Program-made: the position numbers and the translations under genes
Source of the DNA: Conchocele bisecta
Taxonomy: Eukaryota > Mollusca > Bivalvia > Lucinida > Thyasiridae
Direction: 5' to 3'
DNA length: 64,000 nucleotides
NCBI GenBank assembly: GCA_029237695.1
Contig: CM055265.1
Span: 68,793,903 to 68,857,902 of the forward strand
The notes under the pieces: generated by a model
Told to the model about the DNA's origin: nothing
The model's input: the letters and a program-made list of their open reading frames with translations, nothing else
Database searches by the model: none
In this document: positions 32,781 to 43,486 of the stretch, piece after piece
Numbering within the stretch: the stretch's first letter is position 1
How the letters are laid out: every line of letters starts with the position of its first letter

Positions 32781-35700
32781 GTAAGTTATAATGGAAAATC
32801 AATTTATATATTTACGGTAATTGTTGCTTTTATTTTATTCCCACTGGCACTGTACGACCACGACATTGACAGAGTTGTTTCCCTTAGATAAGTCGTCCTG
32901 CCAGGCCTGAGACAGATCGACCTGAGAATACTTCAATCCTCTTGTAGTGATGATGACATTTATCTGACGATCGATACACAAGAAAATGAATGATGGTGCT
33001 GGAAAACACACACATATTTTCCTAGTTTAGATAATCTTAGCTGCACATTTTCCACTTTATAAATTACAGGAAAATTTTAAATTAGTTAGCCACGTTGATG
33101 TGATTGTGAAAAGAAAATTAATAAATATCTTCGTACAAACAATTTTATTGTGCAAAGTTTATTGAAATGGGCACCAGGAACTTGGCAGAGCACAAGTGCC
33201 AGAAGTCTAATTTTTCCAGTCACATATTAGTACTAATCCTATTACTTTTGGCTAAGTAACTTTGGTGTAGTGAGGACCTGCCACCAGATACCCCCACCCC
33301 ACGATCCGCTCCAGATAAGTTTTGTACCTAAATAGTATTATGCACCCAGATTTCAAATTCAATGTGTATTTTACTTTTACAAATGTATTATTGATTGTAT
33401 TCATTATTATATACGGAACAAATGATAAAACAAAAATACAAACAAATTTAAACATTCACTGTTTGCGTTTTGCAGCTCAACTAAGTAAATTTCAACTTGA
33501 TTACAGTATTTTCACTACTCAATTTGAAAATAAATGCATATTTCCACATTGCTGTGAGTATTTTGTATACCCACTTTTGATAATCCATGCGTACTCTGCT
33601 AAAATAAGTGCGTAACATACGCCAATACCTTATCTGGAGCTCTGGGGCCCGTTCCACTAAACTTCCTACGACTAAAATGTTCGTAAGTGCAAAATTATGA
33701 TAGTCTGTAAATTTCACATGAACTGTTTTCTTGTAAATAATTGTTGGATTTACATTTATTGAGCATAGGCTGCATATGCAGCCTATGCTCAATAAATGTG
33801 AATCCATCAATTCAAATTTGCAGACGATTCTAAATCTGCGCTTACGAACATTTTAGTCGTAAGAAGTTTAGTGAAACGGCCCCCTGATTTACTTTTGGTT
33901 TGTATTACAGCACAGTACTTCACTGACAAGCACGAGTGGATTGACCTGCCTGAAGGAAGTGACATATGCACTATTGGTATCACAGACTATGCTCAGGACA
34001 AGCTGGGGGAAATTGTCTACATACAGTTACCTGAAGTCGGACAAGAGTTGGAATTTGATGGTAAGACATCACCAGCAAAATTCACACGTTTAACCATCTT
34101 AGAGAACAGATACAGTTATTATAACTTATAAATATGAAACTTTTCAGAGAAAACAATCCTTATTTCCTTTGTTTCATCTCAATAGAATAACATTTTATTT
34201 CTTATTTTATATTTTCAGGATATTGAAAATACCGACCATCGACCATTGTTTATGTTAACTCTTTGCATGCTGGGAATGAAAATAATGGCTATACTCTTTA
34301 ACTTAACAGCAAATGACAATTCATCAATGTCTTTCTTATTTCTCTCTGAAAATATGTAATTATACATTGCATACTCCCAACTAACCACCATTTATTCAAA
34401 ATAAAAAAATCGGGGCGGGCCTTATTTCTCGTGCCGGGTGGTGGATGAGAATATAGCATTTATTTTATAATTACCTAAACATAATCAGAATTTACCTCTT
34501 TTAGGCTGATTACAGACTTTTCATTATGTGACCTTTTCAAAATGTTTCACCATCGGTTTGTTTCATCAAAATTGCAAAGTATACTTATCTAGCAAAGTAT
34601 ACTTTGAGGGAGTATCATTTATTTTTCCCAAAATGCATTATTTAATATAGAACAAACTCATTGAGACGATTCTAAAAATTTTAAATACTTTTTATTACTC
34701 ATTGCTGCCAATTTTAATTGAGTTTTTGTAATTTTTATGCGCAACTTATCTGGAGGGCTGAACCCTGTGTACCTTGTAGGTGATGCGGGTGTGTTGGAGA
34801 GTGTCAAGGCAGCCAGCGATGTCTACAGTCCACTAACTGGGGAAGTCACAGCGATTAACGATAATGTCTCTGAAAATCCGGGAAAAATCAATGAAGACCC
34901 ATTAGGAGACGGTATCTATCTGTTCTTGGTCAGCAAACCTATTAATGTTAGGCCATGGGGCTAAGTAACTCTGGTGTGGTGAAGACCTGACACCAGATCA
35001 GGTTGTTCTAATTTCTGAATATACCGTATTTATTCTAATAAACGCACCAGGGGCTATGCAATTTGTGGGGTTCAAAACGTGGAAAATATGATAAAAATGT
35101 GTTATTTTCACATAAAAAGCCATTTAAAACAATGTTTTAAATGGCTTTTGTATGTGAAAATAACACATTGTATTTAGAATGCAAATATGGGAGGGGGCTA
35201 CTATTAAAGAGGGGGCTATTATTAGAATAAATACGGTATATTATTTATGTAAATATTCAGTTCTGATTTTTAGATTCCACTGAATGCCCCTCTTCCTTCA
35301 CCGCACCCCGCCTCTCCCACCACCACCCCAACCCATGCAGTTGAAACACGTGATTCTACCACGTTGACCCGACCCAACATAACATTTGCTGTTAACAGGT
35401 CGATAAACGGCAATAAATACATGTAAAATGTTCTTGGTGACACCTAGGGATGGGTGGTAATCCAAGGGGTAGGACATTGGACAAATGATACAAAATAATA
35501 AAAATTATTATTATTATAAAATTCACTTATTTGAGCTGCAAAAAGAGTTTTTGCAGCTCCAATAAGTGAATTTTATAATAATAATATTTTTTATTATTTT
35601 GTATCATTTAGCTAAACTAAGTAAATTTTCAACTTTATTACAGTATTTTCACTACTCAATTTGAAAATCAATGCGTATTTTCATATTGCTCTTAGTATTG

Positions 35701-37752
35701 TGTACTCCCACTTTTGATATTCACTGCGTATTCTGCTAAAATATGTTTTTAAATACACCCACGCCTTATCTGGAGCTCTGCAATCATGTCGATCAGTTAT
35801 GAGTGCCATCCCCAACCTAGGCATGAAAAAGAACAGAGCTCCAGTTAAGGTGCGTAATTTGTTCAATTTGTGGTGAAATTTTCTTATTTCTTCACCAAAA
35901 ATGGCAAGTTGGGAGTCGTTTAGAATCGATTCATTGAGACGATTCTAAAGCACTCCCAACAAGCCATTTTTGATAGAGAAATAAGAAATTTATCCCCAAA
36001 TTGCGCACCTTAACTGGAGCTGAAAGAATCTGTCGGATTTGACTTTAAACTGGTGTCCTGACTATATGATCTTATCTGTAGCCGGTTGTTATGATGTTAA
36101 GCCCAGTCACCTTTTGTTGAAGATGCTTTAGCGGAAGGTGCGACTTTTTCCGTTGTCATCCAGTTCAGCAAATGTTAAAAAGATTGTACAAGTTTCTTCA
36201 TTATAGGAATGAATGGCCTTTTTGTGGAATTTATCGGGGTATAAACTTGGAAAAGTCGCGGGAATATTGGACGAAGCGATAAAAAATTACAATTTTCGAA
36301 AAAAAGATTTTTTGATTTTTTTCTCGAAAATTGTAATTTTTTAAGGCCTCGTCTAGTATTCCCGCAAATTTTCCAAGTTTATATCCCCGATAAATTCCAC
36401 AAAAATGCCATTCATTCCTTATAATTCCAGCATTTGAAATAAATTCATCAAGAAAATGTGTTTATTTTCCGTTTTCTTAAGACTTATTTTAACTGCGCCT
36501 CACGGTTATGGAAAGTAGTTCGGCATGGGAGTTTACTGGGATATAAATTTTGGACAGAGACTTGCTACGGACCAATCAAATGTTAGGGAATTGTGTAAAT
36601 ATTTTTGTGCTGGAATTATCATGACATATCTTTAATATTACTTGACGGATTGCTTCAATATTTTAACACTTGATGCATTTGGAACGAGCTAGCCGGGCAC
36701 GAATACACATCTTCTCCCCACAGTGAGTTACGTACCGTGACATAATCCACCGCCAAATAGGAATTTGTCCCCGAATTCTATATTTAATTTGTATCTGAAT
36801 TCCATATTTTTGGTACACTTTGGGCAGTATTTATCAATCACGGTCCCTCGTTGGGTGCCAAATGTCACAGGGTAAGAAAATGGGCTCCGGCCCGGGGCTC
36901 AAACCCGAGACCTCTGGTTTACCGTACCATCGCTCTAACTGACTGAGCTAGCCGGGCACGAATACACATCTTCTCCCCAGAGTGAGTTACGTACCGTGAC
37001 GTAGGTAAAAAATATTATCTGTACAAGTGTGAGCACCTTCGCTTAAGAATATCTGCACACATTTGTGGCACATGACTTAATAATATCACAGTTTGAAAAC
37101 AGAAACAAACATCCTTCTCCATCAATCATACTATTTATGCTATGAGCGGATTGAAATAATTTGACCCTAAGATCTTTGTAAAAACTACAATTTAAAAGTA
37201 CATGAAGTTCATCCTGAACAGTGTTTCGTTACAAAATATACCGGTACATAGTCTCTGATTAACAGGAAGGTGCTCATATCTACCAGTGTCTAACCTATAT
37301 ATTGGTGCGACGCCAAATCGAAACTTTGACAACAGGTAGGAAGTCATGGGAATACTTTCCCTGAAGTGTTGAATTTGTATGGTCCCTGGTCGGTGTCATA
37401 ATTAGGGCTATTGTTTGATGATTTATTGCAAAATGGGTCTTATGGCACTTGTGGATATTCAAATTTCTGATCTTCTAACAGCCTAATGAGGCTCACAGCT
37501 ATACATTAGAATCATTACGGGACTTTCATTCACTGAATGGCGAACAGTGCAGACCCTAATCAGACTGCGCGGATGCGCAGGCTGATTAGGGTCTACACTG
37601 GTTGCATAACCCGTAATCCCCATTTCTCCAGTCACAGCCACATGTCTACTTTTGCAGGTTGGTTGTACAAGATGAAGTTAGCTGATGACACGGAACTAAG
37701 TAAACTCCTGTCCAAATCTGAGTACAACTCATTCCTCACCACCCAAGCGTGA
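32657..37752 (+). CDS. GCSH: Glycine cleavage system H protein, mitochondrial (complete, 4 exons)
   Basis: The H protein carries a lipoyl arm that shuttles the methylamine of glycine between the P, T and L proteins of the matrix glycine cleavage system, and relays lipoate to other enzymes. Exons 32657-32780, 33911-34060, 34780-34911 and 37658-37752 join into 166 residues (human precursor 173); all three introns are phase 1 and GT-AG. Residues 1-43 are basic with no acidic residue, a mitochondrial presequence. The mature domain starts near YFTDKHEW. [20 protein letters not shown] and [18 protein letters not shown] are diagnostic; the lipoylated lysine is K101 (codon 34806-34808). NPGKIN, GDGWLYKM and a short C-terminal helix complete the fold. 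The start codon lies in a strong context (ACAACAATGG). All residues needed for function appear intact. Each intron holds miniature transposable elements that end close to the acceptors. Confidence 0.96.
33306..33643. mobile_element. Family E copy in GCSH intron 1
   Basis: GCTCCAGATAAG at 33306 and CCTTATCTGGAGCTC up to 33643; directly abuts the family B element that follows. Confidence 0.65.
33644..33884. mobile_element. Family B foldback element in GCSH intron 1
   Basis: About 240 bp, arms 'cccgttccactaaacttcc' and 'gtttagtgaaacggcccc'; centre palindrome 'gcataggctgcatatgcagcctatgc'. Ends 26 nt before exon 2. Confidence 0.8.
33911..34060 (+). CDS. GCSH: GCSH exon 2
   Basis: Acceptor TTTGTATTACAG; encodes [17 protein letters not shown] through [12 protein letters not shown]. 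Donor GTAAGA. The right end of a family B element stops 26 nt before this exon. Confidence 0.96.
34555..34760. mobile_element. Chimera of a family I left half and a family E right half, GCSH intron 2
   Basis: Family I sequence ('ttgcaaagtatacttatct...gcattatttaatatag') runs to about 34653 and changes into the right half of family E ('cattgagacgattctaaa...caacttatctggag'). A deletion or recombination between two elements is implied. Ends about 20 nt before exon 3. Confidence 0.6.
34780..34911 (+). CDS. GCSH: GCSH exon 3 (lipoyl-lysine exon)
   Basis: Acceptor ACCTTGTAG; encodes [18 protein letters not shown] to NEDPLGD. It includes lipoyl-lysine K101. The donor GTATCT is weaker than those of the other introns. 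A family E terminus ends about 20 nt upstream of the exon. Confidence 0.95.
34957..35410. mobile_element. Family J fragment with a nested palindromic element, GCSH intron 3
   Basis: A reverse-oriented J fragment (34957-35020 and 35240-35410) is split at 'aatat' by an element with ends ACCGTATTTATTCTAATAAA / ATTAGAATAAATACGGT (35022-35239). That element has an inner palindrome 'ttaaaacaatgttttaa' (about 35125). The flanks 'atat/atatt' suggest a short AT target duplication. Confidence 0.6.
35481..35609. repeat. Foldback element, GCSH intron 3
   Basis: Palindrome with arms 'aaatgatacaaaataataaa' and its complement, centre 'gctgcaaaaagagtttttgcagc'. Followed (35610-35780) by a family E right half ending in CTTATCTGGAGCTC. 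Confidence 0.7.
35837..36022. mobile_element. Family D foldback element, GCSH intron 3
   Basis: TIRs GAGCTCCAGTTAAGGTGCG / CGCACCTTAACTGGAGCTG; centre 'gattcattgagacgattc'. Confidence 0.75.
36196..36437. repeat. Large imperfect palindrome, GCSH intron 3
   Basis: Arms 'ttataggaatgaatggc'...'aaattgtaatttttt' fold over a centre near 36310. Unrelated in sequence to the lettered families. Confidence 0.7.
36686..36742 (-). repeat. Truncated 3' LTR of the TRIM-like element
   Basis: 57 bp, differing from 37001-36945 only at one internal C/G and at the terminal base. It stops within the tRNA-like D-arm (GCCCGGCTAGCTC). Confidence 0.7.
36841..36860 (-). promoter_or_regulatory. Primer binding site resembling the tRNA-Lys type
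   Basis: TGGCACCCAACGAGGGACCG starts two bases after the LTR. A PBS complementary to animal tRNA-Lys(CUU) would read TGGCGCCCAACGTGGGGC; 15 of the first 18 positions agree. Confidence 0.65.
36863..37001 (-). repeat. 5' LTR of the TRIM-like element
   Basis: 139 bp; begins (C/T)GTCACGGTACGTAACTCAC and ends CCTGTGACA on the minus strand. It holds the tRNA-like segment in its middle. Confidence 0.7.
36885..36957 (-). other. tRNA-like sequence inside the LTR
   Basis: 73 nt that fold as a cloverleaf. The D stem GCTC/GAGC and T stem TCGGG/CCCGG (T loop TTTGAGC) are complete; the anticodon stem ATGGT/ACCAG has one mismatch; the acceptor GCCCGGC/GCCGGAG has five of seven pairs. The A box is TAGCTCAGTCAG and the B box GGGTTTGAGCC. 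The anticodon position reads GGT and loop position 33 is C rather than T. A tRNA-derived Pol III promoter is more likely than a working tRNA. Confidence 0.65.
37500..37643. mobile_element. Family G repeat before GCSH exon 4
   Basis: 'tgaatggcgaacagtgcaga' to 'ccatttctccagtcacagcc', with the palindromic core 'gactgcgcggatgcgcaggc'. Confidence 0.7.
37658..37752 (+). CDS. GCSH: GCSH exon 4 (C-terminus and stop)
   Basis: Acceptor TCTACTTTTGCAG; encodes [18 protein letters not shown] then [13 protein letters not shown] and TGA. A family G repeat runs to within 14 nt of the exon. Confidence 0.95.
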
Positions 37753-37988
37753 TGTACCCACGAGCATATTGCATTTACTGTAGATTTATGAACCTATACG
37801 GTGAGATTCCAAGAGACTCGATCGAGTGTCCGTCTATTTGACACACACATTGTATACATTGGATTGTGCTGGATGTGTGGTTTTGTGTATGTTTATTCCA
37901 TGTGAAAAGGAAACATCTAGTTGTGTAGGCCTTGTTTAATGTTACACAGTGTACACGGTTACATTTGGTGTACAGTTTATATATGCCT
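37753..37988 (+). other. GCSH 3' untranslated region (probable)
   Basis: AT-rich non-repetitive sequence after the GCSH stop. I see no AATAAA before the family A element; the first ones (38342, 38466) lie inside a family C element, so the transcript end is unresolved. Confidence 0.4.
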
Positions 37989-38509
37989 GAGGCAAGCCAT
38001 GTGATTTTGTCCCTAAAAAAGATGTGTGATTTTTCAAGAAAAATACATGTATTTGCAAAATTGTCGATATTTCCGTAAGTAGTGTTGAAAGTAACAGAAT
38101 TCCGCATTTGCCGTGAAAATTTTGTCAACTTTCGACATCATTTACAGAAAATAACATCACCGTTTCTGTAAATAGTTTTCAGGAAAAATCGGACACGCAT
38201 CTTTTTAGGTACCGGTACACAATCAGATGGTTTGTCTCGTATTGGGTACTAGTACTACCGTCTGTTCCACATTTAAACCCTTAGACCGCTACTCACAACA
38301 ATTGTCGTCTGCTGTTGCTTTTATATCTTGCCTCATTTCTCAATAAAAACATGGTTTGACAGCACTTCAGCACTTTCCTGGAAATGATTCTATTCTGAAG
38401 TGCTGTCAAAGCATGTTGTTAATTATTCTAAAGTATGTTTTTGATGATAAAAATGGAAAATAAAAAATAAACAGCAGACGACAAAAAAAATAAGATAGCT
38501 AAGGGTTAA
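37989..38509. mobile_element. Family A and family C elements after GCSH
   Basis: A 37989-38239; C 38276-38509 ('aacccttagaccgctactca' to 'agctaagggtt'), with the core duplicated and rearranged around 38370-38440. Confidence 0.7.
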
Positions 38510-38639
38510 TATTTAAATGCCCAATAGTCCATTAATTGTGGCACAATGTTATATTGAAAACTTAACTATTTTCATGAGGCAGTAAGCCATTTTTCTCACA
38601 CACAAAAAAACAACTTTTTATTCATGAGCGAAAATATGC

Positions 38640-38810
38640 GCTGTTACCACTCATTTGAACCGTCTCGTTGAGACGGTTCAAATGAGTGGTCACAACATAT
38701 ACTTTCATTCATTAGGAAGAAAAATAGAAAAAAATCTTGGAACATTGTTATGTGTGTGGTCCTGTATCCCGTGTGGTCCTGTATCCCGTGTGGTCCTGTA
38801 TCACATTATG
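38640..38810. repeat. Family H core and an 18-bp minisatellite
   Basis: H palindrome 38645-38705 ('gaaccgtctcgttgagacgg'); then 'cccgtgtggtcctgtatc' x 3 at 38755-38810. Confidence 0.7.
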
Positions 38811-39307
38811 AAATTCTCATACTGGTGATGTTAATTGTTATTCCGCCAATCAGGGAAACAGTACCAAATAGTATTAATTGAGCCTACACATACATGTATT
38901 TGTTTTGGGTAACATTTAATTTTCAGTAAATTCTCTGAATTATTGTTCCAAAAATACTATTACCATATGTTGCAAATTGCATGATGGTTTGTATATCTGT
39001 GTCACAGGTGGTGGGAAAAAATAATCTGATAATCTGACGAGCTCTCATTGTATAAATATATAATAATATATACTGTCATGTGATTTGTTTCTCATCACCT
39101 GTGATCTGTGTATTTCAACTTCTATTTGTGTCATTTGTTACTAGTGTTTATTTATATCCGTCTGATGAAAACATGACTACTGAAACGCTCAACTATTTAA
39201 CAATCAAAAGGTGGAAAATGTTTTATTTAAAATGCAATCAGAGTTGTGCTACCATAAAACAATCTTTATTTTAGGCATTAGCAAAATCACTGTCACATCT
39301 GTTCTGT
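38811..39307. other. No gene recognised
   Basis: AT-rich non-coding; no lettered repeat seen. Confidence 0.45.
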
Positions 39308-40091
39308 CAACCCTTAGAATGCGAGAACCGAAAATAGTTGTCTGCTGTTAATTCATATTTTGTCTTTTCTCTCCGTAAAAACATGGTTTGGCAGCATTTT
39401 AGAATCATTTCTAATGGAAATGATTCTAAAGTGCTGCCAAACTGTGTTTTTGATGAGAAAAATGGAAAATAAAAAATATTCAGCCGACGACACAATGTAA
39501 TTCAGCATTGTAAGGGTTAATATTGATTACCTTGCACATACCTGCTTCTCTGTTCACTATTCATTTATTGCCTTAAATGGTAGCCTTACTCTTGTCATAA
39601 AATATTTTTAAATGTGACAATGATTGGATAATTGTTGTTTATGGCCATTGCGACCAGTCTATCTCCTGATCTCCGACTGCAGATATGGGCTTAACCCTTC
39701 TTGATTTTGATATGTTGACTTTCCAACCAGTCCAATCATCACAAAATGATTTTCAGACTAGTCAATTTATATAAGGGGTTGGTAAAAAATATGAAAATCA
39801 CTTGCAGAAAGTGCAGATCCTGATTAGGCGGCTCGTCACGAGCCGGCTAATCTGGATCTACAGTTTGCAAATTCCACTATGGCGTTGAAAGGGTTAAGGC
39901 CTTAGCTACCAGTGTCGTTCCAGGGGCCCTTTTCACTAAACTTCGTACAATTAAAATGCAGCCTATGCTCAATAAATGTAAGTCAAATAATTGTTTACCA
40001 GAAAACGGTGTTAATGTGAACTTTACAGACCATCATAATTTTGCACTGACGGACATTTTAGTTGTACAATGTTTCGTGAAACGGCCCCCTG
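39308..40091. mobile_element. Family C, F and B elements
   Basis: C 39308-39520; F 39690-39896; B 39922-40091 with most of its left arm deleted ('aattaaaatgcagcctatgc'). Confidence 0.7.
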
Positions 40092-40099
40092 ATCTTGTT

Positions 40100-40935
40100 G
40101 CACATGCACGGAGTCTGATCACTGTCTACACCATTCACAATTGAGTCAGTGAAATGCCAAACACTTGGTCCTTACGAGTATGTCGGAGTGTGCCAGCAGA
40201 TCACCCCATCAGTATTCTCATTAGGGTATCCGGGTATGTATCCTTTGCTTTTATTCACTGAAGTGCCTCTTACTATGTCGGAACCTCTATACCCGTCACA
40301 GGGCGTCTGGTTTAGATCGATTCATTGGGGTTTCGCGTCCGTTGAACAGAAAATGTCATATACAGATGGTTATGCATTGAATCAAACATTAAGCACAAAC
40401 TATAATTGTTACATGACTGCCATTGTTTACACCGCTCACAGGCATGTTCAAACGACAAACGTACAGCGCATGCTGTTTGACCAATGCTCATTTCGAGGCC
40501 AAGCCAACACCTGTAAGGCATGTGTCTCCTGATGTTACTGGAATGTGCCATTACGTCACCAGACCAGTTCACAACGGTCGCACGGAAATTTTAAATTTGA
40601 TGCGGCTGCATCACGCGACGTGTACTGCGGCCCCGGAATATGTACGGTATGTGCAAATCAGCTGTTTGATATGGAGCAGATTATCAAACTTGGAAAGTAC
40701 CGAATGTACTGCATATATGCTCAAATGTTTGCCATGGCACTCGGGAACTGTTTGAACCCGCGGCCTATGGCCTTGGGGTTCAAACAGTCCCTCGTGCCAC
40801 AGCAAACAGACCTGTTGATTGGATGTAAAGCTCCAATCAATCAGTCTTCACCAGACACCTTGAGAGGTCACCAATGTGTCCATATTTTAGAGAGATTCCA
40901 CTGTAATTATAAATGTCGTACAAAAATATTACCAC
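40100..40935. other. Unassigned GC-richer segment with overlapping open frames
   Basis: Two plus frames are open (40149-40532: KCQTLGPYEYVGVCQQITPS; 40545-41000) and a CG/GTATGT donor-like site lies at 40648. I recognise no protein. A hairpin at 40745-40790 pairs 'ctgtttgaaccc' with 'ggggttcaaacag'. Confidence 0.3.
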
Positions 40936-41363
40936 TACTGTCTGTTTCACGAAACCTGCCAAAAATATTTTTTTCCATATTAAATTGTAGCAAAATTTAA
41001 GAACGAGCCTTTTTATTTCGTGAATTTGGTCAAATATTGATTCTATTGCGAAAAAACAATTTCCATAGTGATGGAGATTTAAAATGGGGACATTTTTCTA
41101 TTTTCAGAAATACAATGTAGTTAACCGATTGTCAAAATTTAACTTGTTTTCTAAGATCATTTCCAGGCTATCTAGCCAGATTTCAGAGTCAATTTCCATT
41201 TATTTATTTTTGGCTCCCCATCAATATTTCACCAAATTTCACGAAATAAAAAACAGAAAAGGCTCATTTTTTAATTTTGTTAAAATATAATATAAAAAAA
41301 TATTTGTTTTTGCATTGTTTATATGGCCATAAAATTTAGGCAGATTTCGTGAAACAGACAGTA
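40936..41363. mobile_element. Family S foldback element
   Basis: 'actgtctgtttcacgaaacc' to 'atttcgtgaaacagacagt'. Centre region 'ggctccccatcaatattt'. Confidence 0.7.
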
Positions 41364-41460
41364 GAAATGATGTTTGTGCGTTGTGCAATCAAGAACAGCC
41401 ATCGTTACCATATACACTTATTAAACACACTGAGGATTGTTGGTTGTCCAGTTTATATAT

Positions 41461-41844
41461 ATCTGTGACTGGAGAAATGGGGCTTATGGGTTATGCGACC
41501 AGTGTAGCCCCAGATCAGCCTGTGCACCGCAGTCTGATCAGATTCTGCACTGTTAGCCATTCTATCAATGAAAGACCCTTCATACTTCTGACAAGCAATA
41601 TAAATAGTTATTTGGCTACATGAGTGTGATCAGGAGCTACACTGGTCACACATCCCATAAGCCCATTTCTCCAGTCACAGTCACATATGTGTCTGTGATT
41701 GGACAAATGGGGTTTATACATTTTGTGACTAGAGCCATGAAGGATGTTTCATTGAGTGAATGGCGAACAGTGTAGCCCCAGATCAGACTGCGCGGATGCG
41801 CAGGCTGATCTGGGGCTACACTGGTCGCATAACCCATAAGACCT
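41461..41844. mobile_element. Family G elements, two copies
   Basis: 41461-41690 and 41690-41850, cores 'cctgtgcaccgcagtctgat' and 'gactgcgcggatgcgcaggc'. The second is interrupted by the family E insertion at 41845. Confidence 0.7.
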
Positions 41845-42224
41845 CAGAGCTCCAGATAAGCTGCGTATTTGCTTAAATACCCAATTAAAATTGCCACAAA
41901 CCCAATTGAAATCTGAAGTAGCGAGTATCAAAAAGCAATAAAAAAATGTGTGCTACCTTTATCATGCTGCAGAAAACAATAAACAGACCACACATATAGC
42001 ATATTTTCTTAGTTTCAATGAAAACACATCTTGGTATTTCCAAGGAGACGATTCTAATGAAATGCCAAGACATGTTTTTATTTCGAAGCAATATGTGCTG
42101 TATGTTGATGTGTAAACAGTAGTGTGATTTTTTTGTACCCAATTAAATTTTTGAAATACCCAATTGCTTCAGAAATGATGGAGTGACGATACTCAATTAC
42201 TAATTCCTTATCTGGAGCCCCGAG
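41845..42224. mobile_element. Family E short form
   Basis: About 380 bp between GAGCTCCAGATAAG and CTTATCTGGAGCCCC, with 'aatacccaattaaaattg' near each end. It interrupts a family G copy: 'cataagacc' on the left and 'agacccttttctccagt' on the right suggest a short target duplication containing AGACC. Confidence 0.65.
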
Positions 42225-42374
42225 ACCCTTTTCTCCAGTTACAACTTATCACTTATGAGTTTTACTGTACACAACTGGTTGACAGATTTGTATGTGGATT
42301 GTTATTGTGCTGTATTTTTTAACTGTTCTTGTTGATCAGGATCTACACTAGTGAGAAATAGGTTGTCAGTGAAT

Positions 42375-42780
42375 TAAAGAGACAGTAGTGGGTGGGCAGG
42401 TGGGAGCATGTGATGGCTAATTTAACGATCAGGGTTCAATCCTTAACGGAATCCCGACTGGAGACCTGGTTTGGCCCTCACATACATCTTTGGTATTTTG
42501 TATGCGACAGTTGAATCTGGTTATACCCCTTATGTGATTAATACGATATTCGTAATCCTATTTGAGGGGAAAGGGCCAAGTGAATTGGTGTGGTATGGAC
42601 CTGGCACCAGGTCAGGTTATTCTAATTTCAGGGCTGAATATATTTGTTCTCGATGTAAATATTCCGTTCTGATTTTGGGATTTTCCCCCTAATGCAGTAG
42701 GTTAAAATGGGATCGACCCCGTTTGCCCGGCCTTACATGACCTTAGCTGTTGATAGGCCGTTAAACACTTATAAATAAAT
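42375..42780 (-). repeat. Family J copy, reverse orientation
   Basis: Starts at the tail ('gtgggtgggcaggtgggagc') and ends 'ctgttgataggccgttaaac', then (aaat)n. Confidence 0.7.
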
Positions 42781-43051
42781 AAATAAAGAGACAGTATGTG
42801 CTACATCTGTGACCAGTGTAGATTCTGATCATCCTGCATGACCACATAATAACAAATTGGATAAAAATGTTGATAGCACAAATATGTCTTACGGTGCAGG
42901 CAACATGACCATCATGATCTACACTGTTAGCAAATATTAAGAAAGAGGTCTCTATTGTCGAAAGGGTTATTAAGTTGACAATTAGTTGGTACACAACTAT
43001 ATATAAACATACATGTATATTGTAACATGCGTAGTGCTCAATAACAAGGTC

Positions 43052-43454
43052 TGGGATCATGTGTTTCCGAACGGCGTGACGTCGTGTTTTTTCAATGTGT
43101 TTACAGTAGATTTCCTTTAATATCTTTCTATGAAATATACTGCAGCAAATGCGGTACATGTTGCCCTTTACTAATTTGTAATCTCATCTGGTTAAGAATT
43201 TCATCGGTTAAGAATCGGTTACCGTAAATGTAACTAAAAACTAGAGCACGTGAATGTAAGAAATAAACTGTACTTTATTCTTTGTAAGTAACTTTCAGAG
43301 CACCCATAAAACACATATGCCATCGTATTTGATTCGCTACATATCATCAAAATCCGTCCGTTCGTTAGGAAGATTTTAAAGAAAATCTACCGTAAAAATG
43401 ACGTCGCATATTACGTCGCGTCGGAAAATCGGGTTCGGAAACCACGTGGTCCCA
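43052..43454. mobile_element. 403-bp TIR element
   Basis: Ends TGGGATCATGTGTTTCCGAAC-like (43052) and GTTCGGAAACCACGTGGTCCCA-like (43433-43454), each described here by its outer bases TGGGA and TCCCA with inner GTTTCCGAAC / GTTCGGAAAC; subterminal 'gacgtcg' motifs. Followed by a family F copy (43487-43700). Confidence 0.6.
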
Positions 43455-43486
43455 CACCTTGAATAATTAGTTGTGGAAAGGGAATT

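Larger units (their letters stand above)
36686..37001 (-). mobile_element. TRIM-like miniature LTR retroelement with tRNA-like LTR, in GCSH intron 3
   Basis: Read on the minus strand: a 139-bp 5' LTR (37001-36863), two bases, a primer binding site (36860-36841), about 100 bp of internal sequence without an ORF, then the first 57 bp of a 3' LTR (36742-36686). The two LTR copies agree at 55 of 57 positions. The LTR starts TGTCAC (first base C in the 5' copy) and ends GTGACA, the short inverted ends typical of LTRs. No clear polypurine tract is seen (sequence before the 3' LTR: TTTGGCGGTGGATTA). The 3' LTR is broken inside the tRNA-like part. Confidence 0.72.

Noticed and set aside
36885..36957. 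Functional tRNA gene (anticodon position GGT)
   Set aside because: Two acceptor-stem mismatches, an anticodon-stem mismatch, C at position 33 and location inside an LTR-like repeat point to a tRNA-derived element.
36688..37001. Simple 258-bp tandem repeat as the explanation of the 57-bp direct repeats
   Set aside because: The TG...CA ends and a primer binding site exactly two bases from the LTR end are better explained by a retroelement; still listed as the main alternative.
40149..41000. Gene across the overlapping plus-strand frames at 40149, 40423 and 40545
   Set aside because: No recognised motif, frames overlap in different registers, and the last one runs into a family S element; kept only as an unassigned segment.
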